This document shows, one piece after another, positions 50,636 through 59,083 of a stretch of DNA of 64,000 nucleotides (positions are counted from its first letter, which is position 1; every line of letters starts with the position of its first letter). This DNA is from Sutterella megalosphaeroides (GTDB lineage Bacteria; Pseudomonadota; Gammaproteobacteria; Burkholderiales; Burkholderiaceae_F). The stretch spans positions 1,746,001 to 1,810,000 of the forward strand of contig NZ_AP018786.1 in NCBI RefSeq assembly GCF_003609995.1. The letters run 5' to 3'. The notes beneath the pieces were generated by a model. That model worked only from the letters and a program-made list of their open reading frames with translations. It was not told where the DNA came from and made no database searches. Both the position numbers and the translations under genes were made by a program.

Positions 50636-51547
50636 TCATTTCAGACAGTTGGGGTTTCCCCTGTCCTCCAGCCGGATGTGTGAACCGTCGACGTCTTTGT
50701 GCTCGTAGTCGATGGTCCAGTCCGGATCTTCGCCCGTCAACAGGAGAGTTTTTCGGAAGTTGCCGGGTGTCTTGCCGAAAATCTTTTTGAAAGCCTCAAT
50801 GTAGGCCGACGGGGTTTCGAAACCTGCGTTGTAGCTCGTGCTTTCGACGGATCGGCCGTCGTTGAGGTCGTTCAACGATGCCAGCAGCACCATGTGCATG
50901 CGCCATTTCGCGAAGCTCAGTCCCGTTTCGCGAGACACCAGACGAGAAAGAGTCCGCGCGGTCATGTTGAGACGAGCGGCCCAAGCCTCGTTCGAGAGGT
51001 TCCGGCATTCGGGCGTCAAGAGGTTCTCGGCGATTCGGCGCAGAACAGGATGGTTGGATAGGGGCGCGAAGCCCTTGGGGAGCTCCGGTGCGTGACGGAG
51101 CTCCTCGATGAAGAGCTTTGCAATTCGCTTCGCATGCAGACTTCGGTCGGTCGATCCGTAAACCTTGGTGAAATGACGAATCATCTCGAAGGTCATCGGG
51201 TTCAACAGAATTCGCACGGGGCGCGGCGGGAACGTGCGGGCCACCTGCGGGGCCACGTAAAGCGTCATAAGCTCGGCCCCGGAATCCTGAATGCCGTTAT
51301 GGAACGTTCCCGGCGGCAGCCACGCCGCGGCGTAGCGAGGCAGAACCCAACGCCAGTCTTCGAGTTCGACGCCGCACCGTCCGCCGCTCAGGGGAATGCT
51401 GAACTGCCCGTTGGGGTGCGAGTGCAACGGAACGGTAACGCCTGCCTTTTCCGTCTGAACAAAAACGGTGGCAAACGCGTAGGGGATCGTATCGTTGAAG
51501 TTGGGGGCATTCTTCGGCCACTTTGTAGCAAGGAGAGCGGAGGACAT
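50636..51547 (-). CDS. AraC-family transcriptional regulator with cupin domain
   Basis: The 303-aa protein has an N-terminal cupin sensor (about residues 30-105: VTVPLHSHPNGQFSIPL and AAWLPPGTFHNG) and a C-terminal AraC DNA-binding domain (about 185-275). The latter includes WAARLNMTARTLSRLVSRETGLSFAKWR and FETPSAYIEAFKKIFGKTPGNFRK, both helix-turn-helix units. It lies between the minus-strand dmsAB operon and the plus-strand second dmsA, and could regulate either. The start ATG at 51547 lacks a strong Shine-Dalgarno sequence (AGGTAATGCTTCTCC). Confidence 0.92.
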   Translation of the reverse strand: MSSALLATKWPKNAPNFNDTIPYAFATVFVQTEKAGVTVPLHSHPNGQFSIPLSGGRCGVELEDWRWVLPRYAAAWLPPGTFHNGIQDSGAELMTLYVAPQVARTFPPRPVRILLNPMTFEMIRHFTKVYGSTDRSLHAKRIAKLFIEELRHAPELPKGFAPLSNHPVLRRIAENLLTPECRNLSNEAWAARLNMTARTLSRLVSRETGLSFAKWRMHMVLLASLNDLNDGRSVESTSYNAGFETPSAYIEAFKKIFGKTPGNFRKTLLLTGEDPDWTIDYEHKDVDGSHIRLEDRGNPNCLK

Positions 51548-51717
51548 CGGAGAAGCATTACCTATCGGAGGAGGAAGACTCGAAGCGCTGATCGAACCCT
51601 ACACCTTCTCGACGTCTGCGGGGGACGTGCCGTTGAGCACCGTAAAGGCGGCGGAGAAGACTCGGTAGGTTGTCTTGGCCGATCGAAGCAAGGAGCGTCC
51701 CGGCGGTACCGACGGAG

Positions 51718-51849
51718 TCAGCCGCAGAGGATCTTGCGCGGAATGTCAAGCTTGTCGGCGGCCCGATACGCAGGGCGCTTCTCATGGAAAGCAAGGTGGA
51801 GAGCGTTGAGCTTGAACTCATGGGTGAACCGGTGGCGGGGCATGTCCAT
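51718..51849 (-). pseudogene. IS3-type transposase OrfA remnant
   Basis: A 43-codon frame encodes RHRFTHEFKLNALHLAF and then AADKLDIPRKIL, which matches the helix-turn-helix start of IS3-family OrfA proteins (RRRFT-EFK...A...LGIP). It then stops; the rest of OrfA and all of OrfB are missing. It is a fossil of an insertion sequence in the gap between the AraC gene and the second dmsA. Confidence 0.7.
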
Positions 51850-51935
51850 GGAAAAACTCTTTGAAAGAGGTTGCATCGTGCCTTAACTTCCCCGGGTCAG
51901 CGCGTCTGTTTTTCCGCCTTCATTCCAATTCCATT

Positions 51936-52018
51936 TGCGCCCTCGACGGGCGGGATAAGGCGGTCGAGCGCTCCTCGCACCCGAATGGGTCGTCGATGCC
52001 GGCGACAATGCCCGCAGC
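51936..52018 (-). pseudogene. Decayed third copy of the 39-40 kb paralogue family
   Basis: On the minus strand, bases 51980-52018 encode AAGIVAGIDDPFG, against VAGIVAGMDDKFG in the gene at 39063. After a frameshift, bases near 51940-51970 encode LDRLIPP, matching SDRLFPP at the corresponding place. Neither flank continues the match, so this is a short frameshifted relic. Confidence 0.65.
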
Positions 52019-52170
52019 CCCCCGTTCCTCCTTCGTTGCGGGAGATGACGAAGCGCGCTATTACCGGAATGAATAACTGCACTATGGTGCTAGGCCGCAC
52101 ATACAGCTGGTCGGTCCGGAGAAGGCCGCGGATAATTCGAACATTCCCAGACCCCTTCCAGGAGAACAGG

Positions 52171-54816
52171 ATGTCCCATCGTCCGCCCAAAAATCCGAGT
52201 TCGTGCGGGCTCACGCGCCGCAATCTTTTCAAAACCACGGCGGCTTGCGCCGCGGTGAGTTCTGTTTTCGGTCAACTCGAACGTGCCGTTGCCGCCGTTG
52301 CCCCGAAATTCGTCACCTCGACCCGGTCGATGCTTGAGACGAACGTCAGAGTGATCAACACCTATCACGAAATTCACTGCCACGGGCAGTGCATGCTCAA
52401 GGCGCACGTGCGCGACGGTCGTCTGCTCGCGCTCACTTCGGCCGGTGACGTACCGCGCGCAGAAAGCGCCGGGGACGAATCGATCGGCTGCATGCAACGT
52501 CGCGCCTGCATGAAGGGCTACGCAGAACGCAAGCGCCTTTATGCTCCCGATCGCCTCAAGTACCCGCTTCTCCAGACGGGCGAACGAGGCAATCTCGCCA
52601 CCTTCAAGCGCATTTCCTGGGATGAAGCGATCGATCGCGCGTGCGAGAAGATCGAGTTGATGAAGGAGCGTCAAAAGACGCTCGGCTACCTTCCGATTTG
52701 GGAGTTGGGCGGAACACCCCTGCCTTTCATGGGGCCGTACCTCTCCGCGTACGGTCACCATTCCGCAGGAAACCAGAACGACTGCCTTTACAACGCGCTC
52801 GGTAAGGGCGTGACCGGCCATCCGGCGATCGACATGCTGAATTCGAAGTTCATCGTCGTCTGGTCGGCGGACCCGCAGACGACTTCGCCGCACCTGCCCT
52901 TCATTATGACGAAGGCTCGGGAACAGGGCATCCCGATCGTTGTTGTCGACAGTCGCTACACGGGTACGGTGGGCGCCATGGCAACGGGCGCGCCGGGCCT
53001 TACGCCGTGGATCGCGCCGCGTCCGGGCACCGACTCGGCGATTTTGGTCGCGATGATGAACACGATTTACAGCCGCGGCCTCCATAACGAAGCCTACTTG
53101 CGCAAGTATTGCTTCGGCTTCTATCCGAACGACAAAGTCGTCTCCCGGTCGCCGGGCAAGAATCCGGTTACCGGCGAAGCTTGGAAGGGACAGACGTTTG
53201 TCGTGCCCGAGGGGCAGAGTTTCGTCGAATATCTCGAAGAGCTCAACCGTGAAAAAGGCGGTGAGGCGGGCGTGCTGCGCTGGGCTGCGGAACTCTCCGG
53301 AGTCGATGCGAAGACGATCGAAACCTTGGCGCTCACTTACGCGCACGCCAAACCGGCCTGCCTCTATTCGGGATGGACGGCAGGCGGCGCGCAGCGCACC
53401 GGCAACGGCATGTATTACACCTGGTTGCTCCTCGCACTTGCGGCGATGACGGGCAACGCTACGGTTCGCGGCGGCGGCATCGGTTCGCTCTCGCCCGTGG
53501 ACGGGATGTCGCTCAAACTCGGGCAGGCGCCCGGACTCGGCAAGGGTGAAAAGTCGAAGGCGATTCTCTTCTCGCAACATCTCTCCTCTCAGGTCATCCT
53601 CACGGGGCGCGATTCGCGTACGGCCGAACAGCTTCGCGACGACGTACTGCGCATGAACGGGATCGATCTCGGCGAGGATCCCCGATTGAGGATCGAAATG
53701 ATTTGGCGCGGTGCGGGCTCCTGCGACACGTTCAATCAGCGCGGTGCCATCAACCCGAAGCTTCTCGCCTGGAAGAAGCTCGAATCGATCATCTGCTACG
53801 AACGCTTCATGAGCTCGACCGCACGCTACGCAGACATCGTGTTCCCGGTGGTCACGCATTTCGAAGAAAGCTTCTTCACGGGCAGTCGCGTCAAGACCGA
53901 CACGAACGTCGTGCGCAAGATCGTTGAACCGATGTACGAATCGAAGCCCGACTGGGAAATCAACGCCATGATCGCGGAACGCCTCGGCCTTGATTACGGG
54001 CGTCGCGGTATGAGTGACGAAGAGGTGATGGCGATTCAATGGAAGGGAGCCAAGGTCCCCGAGGCCTACAAGGCGATCGATCCCGACTTCAAGTTGCCTA
54101 CCTTCGAGGAAATGCTCGAGAAGGCCAACCTGCAACTGCCGACACCGCCCGAAAAGAGCGTGATTGCGGCGGCGAAGTTCGCACCGGGCGAGTTCCCGAC
54201 CGACACCGGTCGGATCAACTTCTATTCGCCCTTCCTGGCCTCCCGCGGTCGTCTCATGCAGAAAGCGGCACGTTGCCAGTACGTTCGCCCGCCCGAGGGA
54301 CGCGAAGACGTTGTGGAAGGTCGCAAGGGCGCGAAGGGCGTGGCCTATCCCCTTCAGTTCACGACGCCTCACATGCCCAACCGTTCCCATTCGAGCTTCG
54401 ACAACACGACGATGCTGACGGACACGTTCGAGCACGGCGTGTTCATGCATCCGTCCGACGCTCGGGTCCGCGGGATTTCCGAAGGGGACATGGTTTACGT
54501 GTGGAATGATGCCGGTTGCATGAAGTTGCCCGCGATTCTCACGCTTCGCCAAGTGCCCGGCGTCGTGGCGATCGGCGAAGGCGCCTGGTATCAGCCGAGC
54601 GAGAAGGAGTTCTTCGAGGCTTGGTTCGATACGGACGGCGATGGCAAGCCCGAGAAACACACCGTGCCCGTGGACGTGGGCGGCGCCGTCAATACGCTGA
54701 CGACCGACCGAGACATCGGGGCGGGGGATCCCTTCCTGCACACCCAGACGAGCAAGTCCGGCGGGTTTGCAGCCGGCGGAAACCTCTGCGAAGTATCGAA
54801 AACACTTCCGCATTGA
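52171..54816 (+). CDS. Second DMSO-reductase-family catalytic subunit
   Basis: This 881-aa Tat-exported enzyme (TRRNLFKTTAA) is a molybdopterin oxidoreductase. Its N-terminal iron-sulfur motif reads His66-x3-Cys70-x3-Cys74 with Cys113, so histidine replaces the first cysteine, as in NarG-type FS0. SAGNQND places Ser198 where the molybdenum-ligating serine lies in DmsA. The region GWTAGGAQRTGNGMYYTW and the C-terminal MHPSDARVRGISEGDMVYV are typical of the family. The ATG at 52171 follows CAGGAGAACAGG; the frame is open upstream but without support. It forms an operon with the ferredoxin, TorD-type and sensor genes downstream. Substrate unknown; S- or N-oxides, or sulfur oxyanions, are possible. 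Confidence 0.9.
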   Translation: MSHRPPKNPSSCGLTRRNLFKTTAACAAVSSVFGQLERAVAAVAPKFVTSTRSMLETNVRVINTYHEIHCHGQCMLKAHVRDGRLLALTSAGDVPRAESAGDESIGCMQRRACMKGYAERKRLYAPDRLKYPLLQTGERGNLATFKRISWDEAIDRACEKIELMKERQKTLGYLPIWELGGTPLPFMGPYLSAYGHHSAGNQNDCLYNALGKGVTGHPAIDMLNSKFIVVWSADPQTTSPHLPFIMTKAREQGIPIVVVDSRYTGTVGAMATGAPGLTPWIAPRPGTDSAILVAMMNTIYSRGLHNEAYLRKYCFGFYPNDKVVSRSPGKNPVTGEAWKGQTFVVPEGQSFVEYLEELNREKGGEAGVLRWAAELSGVDAKTIETLALTYAHAKPACLYSGWTAGGAQRTGNGMYYTWLLLALAAMTGNATVRGGGIGSLSPVDGMSLKLGQAPGLGKGEKSKAILFSQHLSSQVILTGRDSRTAEQLRDDVLRMNGIDLGEDPRLRIEMIWRGAGSCDTFNQRGAINPKLLAWKKLESIICYERFMSSTARYADIVFPVVTHFEESFFTGSRVKTDTNVVRKIVEPMYESKPDWEINAMIAERLGLDYGRRGMSDEEVMAIQWKGAKVPEAYKAIDPDFKLPTFEEMLEKANLQLPTPPEKSVIAAAKFAPGEFPTDTGRINFYSPFLASRGRLMQKAARCQYVRPPEGREDVVEGRKGAKGVAYPLQFTTPHMPNRSHSSFDNTTMLTDTFEHGVFMHPSDARVRGISEGDMVYVWNDAGCMKLPAILTLRQVPGVVAIGEGAWYQPSEKEFFEAWFDTDGDGKPEKHTVPVDVGGAVNTLTTDRDIGAGDPFLHTQTSKSGGFAAGGNLCEVSKTLPH

Positions 54817-54854
54817 CGTGTGCACCACGACGAACGACTTCTAGGACGAATGAA

Positions 54855-55562
54855 ATGACGCAATGGGCTTTTTACTTTGATCAACAGCGCTGCCTTGGGT
54901 GTCGTACCTGTACCGTTGCCTGCAAGGAATGGAACGAATGCCGTCGGGGCGACGCCTCTAAGCATCCCGCACTGGATGCGGAAAGCGCCGCAGGCTTCGA
55001 CATCCCCGCTTCGTGGGGTGCGGGCGGACGTCCCACGGCTGAGACCGGACCGCACGACAAGGCGTTGCTTCGCCGCTTCGACATGAAGGAAACCTGGCGA
55101 CGCGTGAGCTTCTTCGAGTTCGGAGAATGCGCGCCCCATGTGGAAATCGTGCCGCTCTCCATGGGATGCAACCATTGTGACGATCCGGCCTGCCTCAAGG
55201 TTTGTCCGGTCAAGGCCATCACGAAGGACGAGAAGTACGGCGCCGTGAAGGTGGATCCCGCCAAGTGTGTGAGTTGCGGCGCTTGCGAAGCCGCTTGCCC
55301 GTGGCACGTGCCGCAGTACGCTCGGAAGGGTTCCACCCCGATGACGAAATGCGACATGTGCACGGACCGACTCGACAAGGGGTTGAAGCCGGCCTGCGTG
55401 GCATCCTGCCCGGGCCGCGCGCTCGAACTCATGCCGATCGAAGAGCTTCGGCGACGTCACCCCGAGGCTGCGCAAATAGCGGTGGGCCTTCGTGAGGAAG
55501 ATGTTCGTCGAACGAAGCCCAACCTTTTCGTGAAGGCTCGTCCGATGCGCGTCAAGCTCTGA
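54855..55562 (+). CDS. DmsB-like iron-sulfur subunit of the second molybdoenzyme
   Basis: The 235-aa protein shows the four cysteine clusters CLGCRTCTVAC, CNHCDDPACLKVCP, CVSCGACEAACPW and CDMCTDRLDKGLKPACVASCP, as in DmsB. About 45 extra residues between clusters one and two (with GGRPTAETGPHD) distinguish it from the 47 kb copy. The ATG at 54855 was chosen because the protein then begins MTQWAFYFDQQRC like other DmsB proteins. It follows the catalytic subunit by 38 bases. No anchor gene is present. Confidence 0.92.
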   Translation: MTQWAFYFDQQRCLGCRTCTVACKEWNECRRGDASKHPALDAESAAGFDIPASWGAGGRPTAETGPHDKALLRRFDMKETWRRVSFFEFGECAPHVEIVPLSMGCNHCDDPACLKVCPVKAITKDEKYGAVKVDPAKCVSCGACEAACPWHVPQYARKGSTPMTKCDMCTDRLDKGLKPACVASCPGRALELMPIEELRRRHPEAAQIAVGLREEDVRRTKPNLFVKARPMRVKL

Positions 55563-55576
55563 TCTCATTTCGGACT

Positions 55577-55612
55577 CCGGGGCAAGGAGCATAATTGATC
55601 CCCTTGCCCCGG
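55577..55612 (+). other. Intra-operon hairpin between iron-sulfur and chaperone genes
   Basis: CCGGGGCAAGG and CCTTGCCCCGG form a perfect 11-bp stem with a 14-base loop. There is no T-run. It could lower expression of the downstream chaperone and sensor genes or protect the upstream mRNA. Confidence 0.6.
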
Positions 55613-55674
55613 GAAAAGACCGCATGCCCGGAGCGATTCGACGATTCGACGCTCCCCTTTAGGAAAACTTGCCG

Positions 55675-56373
55675 ATGCACTTCAACGATCAAACCGTCGA
55701 CGCCCGTGCGCTCGATGCCGCCAAGATCCGCGCGCTTCTGATGCTCTCGCTCGGCGCCTGGTTCGTCTCGGGCCCCCATCCCCGCGTTGCCGAAACATTC
55801 AGGTTCGTACTCGACTGGCTCGCAGAAACCGCCCCTGAGACGGCATCCCGGTTCGAGAGACTTCGAACCGCTCTGAACGCCGACGAGGACGGGGAAGCGC
55901 TGTCGCAAGCCGAGCAAGATTTCGCGCGCATCTTCTGTGTCGGGAAGGAGTTGTTCCCCTCAAGCGAAAGTGCGTTTCGAACCGGACTGCTCATGCAGGA
56001 GCCTCGGGATGAAATGCGCCGTTGGATGGCCGCCAACGGACTTGAACATGCCCCGGACGAGCGCACGCCCGAGGATCATCTCGGCATGGAACTGACTTTC
56101 GGCTATCACCTGCTCAAACGAGTCCTGGCGGCCGATGAGGCGCACGAAGCGCGGGCATCGACGGAGGCCGGTCGGGAGAACGCCGCTCCGGACGAGGTTC
56201 GCGAGGCGATGGAGCGCTTCGAGGCGTACGTGCGCGAACGCTTGGCGTGGCCGATCGAGGCAGAACCCCTTATCGAAGCGTTGCCCGAAGGCGTCACGAA
56301 GGATTTGCTGTGGTTGACGCTCTTCGTCGTGGAAGCGCGCTGGCCCTCGCCCTGCGGAACTCGCCGACTTTGA
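55675..56373 (+). CDS. TorD/DmsD-family molybdoenzyme chaperone
   Basis: This 232-aa, largely helical protein is a cytoplasmic chaperone that binds the Tat signal of the partner molybdoenzyme and assists cofactor insertion. Features include LLMLSLGAWFVSGPHP, a central FARIFCVGKELFPSSES segment (the usual place of the Y/F-x-x-L-F...P motif) and EDHLGMELTFGYHLLKR, close to the family EDH-l-e motif. AGGA precedes the ATG at 55675. It is encoded between the second reductase's iron-sulfur subunit and the sensor kinase. Confidence 0.85.
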   Translation: MHFNDQTVDARALDAAKIRALLMLSLGAWFVSGPHPRVAETFRFVLDWLAETAPETASRFERLRTALNADEDGEALSQAEQDFARIFCVGKELFPSSESAFRTGLLMQEPRDEMRRWMAANGLEHAPDERTPEDHLGMELTFGYHLLKRVLAADEAHEARASTEAGRENAAPDEVREAMERFEAYVRERLAWPIEAEPLIEALPEGVTKDLLWLTLFVVEARWPSPCGTRRL

Positions 56374-56375
56374 GA

Positions 56376-58286
56376 ATGTGCAAAGCGAACGGTATTCGGT
56401 ACGCCGCGCTCGGGAACCTCGTTGCGCGTGCGGTCGTCCTTGTGACGGGGACGGCGTGCGTTTTTGGGGTTCTCGCTACCGAGACAATCGTCCCGAAGGT
56501 AGAGACGACGTTGCGGGTGGGGATTCTCGAAACGGTCGGGAGACTTTCGAGCGCGGAAACATTTCTGCCGACCATTGTATATTTGCGCAAACGGTTGGCC
56601 GATGACGGTATTTCGCTGGAGGTCTCATACCACGACATCGAGTCGCTGCGTCGAGCCGTCGAACAGCAGGAGCTCGATTTTTTCATTTCGAACCCGGGGT
56701 TCTTCGCCGTCGCACAACAAACCTACGGGGCGCGTCACCTCACGACGCAGCGCCCGCGCGAGGCGGATGATCCGAACTTTGCTCTGGGCGGTGTCTTCAT
56801 CGTGCGCGCGGAACGCACGGATCTTCAAACGCTCGAAGACTTAAAGGGTACGCGCGCCGTGGCGGTAGCCTCCAATGGCTTCGGCGGCTATTATGTCGGC
56901 TTGGGCGAAATCAAAGCGCAAAGCAGAGCCGTCGGATTCGACGGACGGGCCCCGGAACGGTTTTTCGACGAAGTACGCTTTACGGGTTACCCGATGCAGT
57001 TGGTAATCAACGAGCTTCAGCGCAATGGCGGCGCGGACGTCGGCTTCGTCAGAACCTGTTTGCTCGAAGAAGCCGAAGCCAAGGGGATCGTCAAATCCGG
57101 CGAGTTTCGCGTTGTTAACGAAAAGCCTTCGATTCCGGGGTTCCGATGCCGTCGCTCGACCGACCTGTATCCGGGCTGGGTCTTTGCGACGACGGCACGT
57201 GCGGGTGCGCAAGCTTCGAAACTCGTTGCGGCGGCGTTGCTTTCGATGCCTGCAGATGCGGAAGGCGCCGAGTGGAGCATCGCAAGCAATTTTCTCGCCG
57301 TGGATCGCCTTTACCAAACACTTGAGGTCGGGCACTACGCATACTTGCGTCACTTCGACGCGAAACGTTTTTTGCTCGCCTACTGGCCGCACGTGCTCCT
57401 CCTCGTCATTTTGATCTTGGGTGGCATCGCGCATGCGATCAAGGTGGAACGGATCGTACGCGAGCGCACTGCTTCGCTTGAGAGTGCGCTGGCCGAACAG
57501 CGGCACTTGGAGGCGCAGGCGCGCGACGCTGGGGAACGACTCGATCGGATGCAAAAGATGAGCGTGATGAGCATGCTCTCCAACATGGTGGCACACGAAC
57601 TCAAGCAACCGCTCGGCGTCATTTCGAACTACACGGAAGGCATTCGGGATTGGTTGCGGGAAACAAGCCGAGCAGAACAATCGAAGGGTTTGCTTGCAAA
57701 CGAATCCGCTCCGGACTGGGAGCTTCTTGAGACGGCGCTCTCCGAAATCGAATCTCAGAACCGACGTGCCGCCGAAATCATCGATCATGTTCGCGGATAC
57801 GCCAAGGGGGAGGCTCGACGCATCGAGCGCTTCACCGTGGCGAATCTTTTGGAGGAAGGTGCGACAACGTTTCGAAAGCTCTACGGAGAACGCTGTCGTC
57901 TCGAGATTGAAGAGAATGAGACGCTATCGCAATGCGTGCTTGAAGGGAGTCGCATGGAACTCGGTCTGGTACTCCTCAATCTGCTTAAGAACGCGGCTGA
58001 AGCGGTACGCCGCGACGCGGATCCGACCGTTTGGCTCTTTGCGGCGCCGCCGCCCGACATTCGTTTTGCCGACGGCATCGGCTTTTGCGTTCTCAACAAG
58101 GGAACGCTCTCCGACGAAGTGCTCGAGCGCGTGTTCGAACCCAAGAAAGCAGTGCGCGACGGCGGGCTTGGCCTCGGACTCGCCATTTGTGCTCAAATTA
58201 TGGAGCGAGAGGGCGGAGCGGTGAGCTTGAGGCGAAGGTCGGACGGCTTTGTGGAGGCTTGGATGATGATGTACGAAGCACGATAG
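56376..58286 (+). CDS. Sensor histidine kinase with PhnD-like periplasmic domain (TtrS-like)
   Basis: The product (about 636 aa) has an N-terminal membrane segment, a periplasmic PhnD/TtrS-type binding domain (about residues 45-310: RVGILETVGR, DFFISNPGFFAV, GVFIVRAERTDLQTLEDLKG), a second membrane segment (about 340-365, HVLLLVILILGGIAH), a coiled coil, and a kinase core. The phospho-acceptor is in MVAHELKQPLGVISNY; the N box is NLLKNAAEA and the glycine box GGLGLGLAIC. The layout matches TtrS, the tetrathionate sensor, so it likely senses a respiratory electron acceptor. The ATG at 56376 lies two bases after the chaperone stop; upstream starts are possible. It pairs with the next gene. Confidence 0.88.
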   Translation: MCKANGIRYAALGNLVARAVVLVTGTACVFGVLATETIVPKVETTLRVGILETVGRLSSAETFLPTIVYLRKRLADDGISLEVSYHDIESLRRAVEQQELDFFISNPGFFAVAQQTYGARHLTTQRPREADDPNFALGGVFIVRAERTDLQTLEDLKGTRAVAVASNGFGGYYVGLGEIKAQSRAVGFDGRAPERFFDEVRFTGYPMQLVINELQRNGGADVGFVRTCLLEEAEAKGIVKSGEFRVVNEKPSIPGFRCRRSTDLYPGWVFATTARAGAQASKLVAAALLSMPADAEGAEWSIASNFLAVDRLYQTLEVGHYAYLRHFDAKRFLLAYWPHVLLLVILILGGIAHAIKVERIVRERTASLESALAEQRHLEAQARDAGERLDRMQKMSVMSMLSNMVAHELKQPLGVISNYTEGIRDWLRETSRAEQSKGLLANESAPDWELLETALSEIESQNRRAAEIIDHVRGYAKGEARRIERFTVANLLEEGATTFRKLYGERCRLEIEENETLSQCVLEGSRMELGLVLLNLLKNAAEAVRRDADPTVWLFAAPPPDIRFADGIGFCVLNKGTLSDEVLERVFEPKKAVRDGGLGLGLAICAQIMEREGGAVSLRRRSDGFVEAWMMMYEAR

Positions 58287-58296
58287 GATCGAACGC

Positions 58297-58980
58297 ATGA
58301 CGATTTCAAACCCTAATTCCGAGACTTCTGCGGTTGATGATGCCGTACTGAAAGCCGCATCGGTGGTGCGCATTGTGGATGACGACGAAGCCATGCGGCG
58401 CTCGTACGCGTTCATGCTCACCATGGCCAAGTGGCGCACGAAGCTCTATCCGAGCGCCGAAGCGTTTCTTGACGAGGACGACCCGGAGATTCCCGGAGCA
58501 ATCATCCTCGACGTACGCATGCCCAGAATTTCCGGCTTGGCGCTTCAGGATCGGTTGAGTGCGGACGGCAACGACTTGCCCGTGATTTTCGTCACGGGAC
58601 ACGGTGACGTCGACATGGCGGTACGTGCGGTCAAGCGCGGAGCTTTTGACTTCATGCTCAAACCCGTGGATCCCGTGCGTCTTAAGAAAGCCGTGACGGA
58701 AGCGATACGAGCAAGCTGGATCAAAGCCAACGAGGCGCGTCGTACGATGGACTTCTCGGGAAAGTGGGCCTTGCTCACACAACGCGAACGCGAAGTGTTT
58801 CAACTCATCGCCGAGGGATGCCTCAACAAGGAAGCAGCCTTTCGTTTGAACATTGCCGAGCGCACGGTGAAATTCCACCGCGCTTCGGCATGCCGAAAGC
58901 TCGGTGCACGCACGCCTCAGGAAATTGCGGCGATCTGGTTGGCGCTCAAAGAAAGCGTACGGTCATCGGGAGGGGCGTGA
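58297..58980 (+). CDS. FixJ/TtrR-type response regulator
   Basis: The 227-aa protein has a receiver domain with acidic residues Asp28-30 (VRIVDDDEA), phospho-acceptor Asp72 (AIILDVRMP), Thr100 (VIFVTGHGD) and Lys122 (FMLKPVDP). A LuxR-type DNA-binding domain follows (about 158-220: LTQREREVFQLIAEGCLNKEAA, IAERTVKFHRA). It follows the sensor kinase by 10 bases and should be its partner, activating the reductase operon. The arrangement recalls TtrR. Confidence 0.93.
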   Translation: MTISNPNSETSAVDDAVLKAASVVRIVDDDEAMRRSYAFMLTMAKWRTKLYPSAEAFLDEDDPEIPGAIILDVRMPRISGLALQDRLSADGNDLPVIFVTGHGDVDMAVRAVKRGAFDFMLKPVDPVRLKKAVTEAIRASWIKANEARRTMDFSGKWALLTQREREVFQLIAEGCLNKEAAFRLNIAERTVKFHRASACRKLGARTPQEIAAIWLALKESVRSSGGA

Positions 58981-59044
58981 GAGCCGTGACGGACCTCTCC
59001 CATTGCGGGAACGTCGTCCGTGCGCCCCCGATCCGTAAGACGAA

Positions 59045-59071
59045 AAAGAAGGGCGGCCCGTAAGCCGCCCT
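59045..59071. terminator. Bidirectional terminator
   Basis: AGGGCGGC-CCGTAA-GCCGCCCT lies between the response regulator gene and the convergent flavoprotein gene. Read on the minus strand it is followed by CTTCTTTTTCG, a good T-run, so it mainly ends the minus-strand gene. Confidence 0.8.
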
Positions 59072-59083
59072 ATTGGAATACGA

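Noticed and set aside
51871-52170. N-terminal extension of the second dmsA
   Set aside because: The open frame runs upstream but crosses the pseudogene relic; the Tat signal and CAGGAGAACAGG place the start at 52171.
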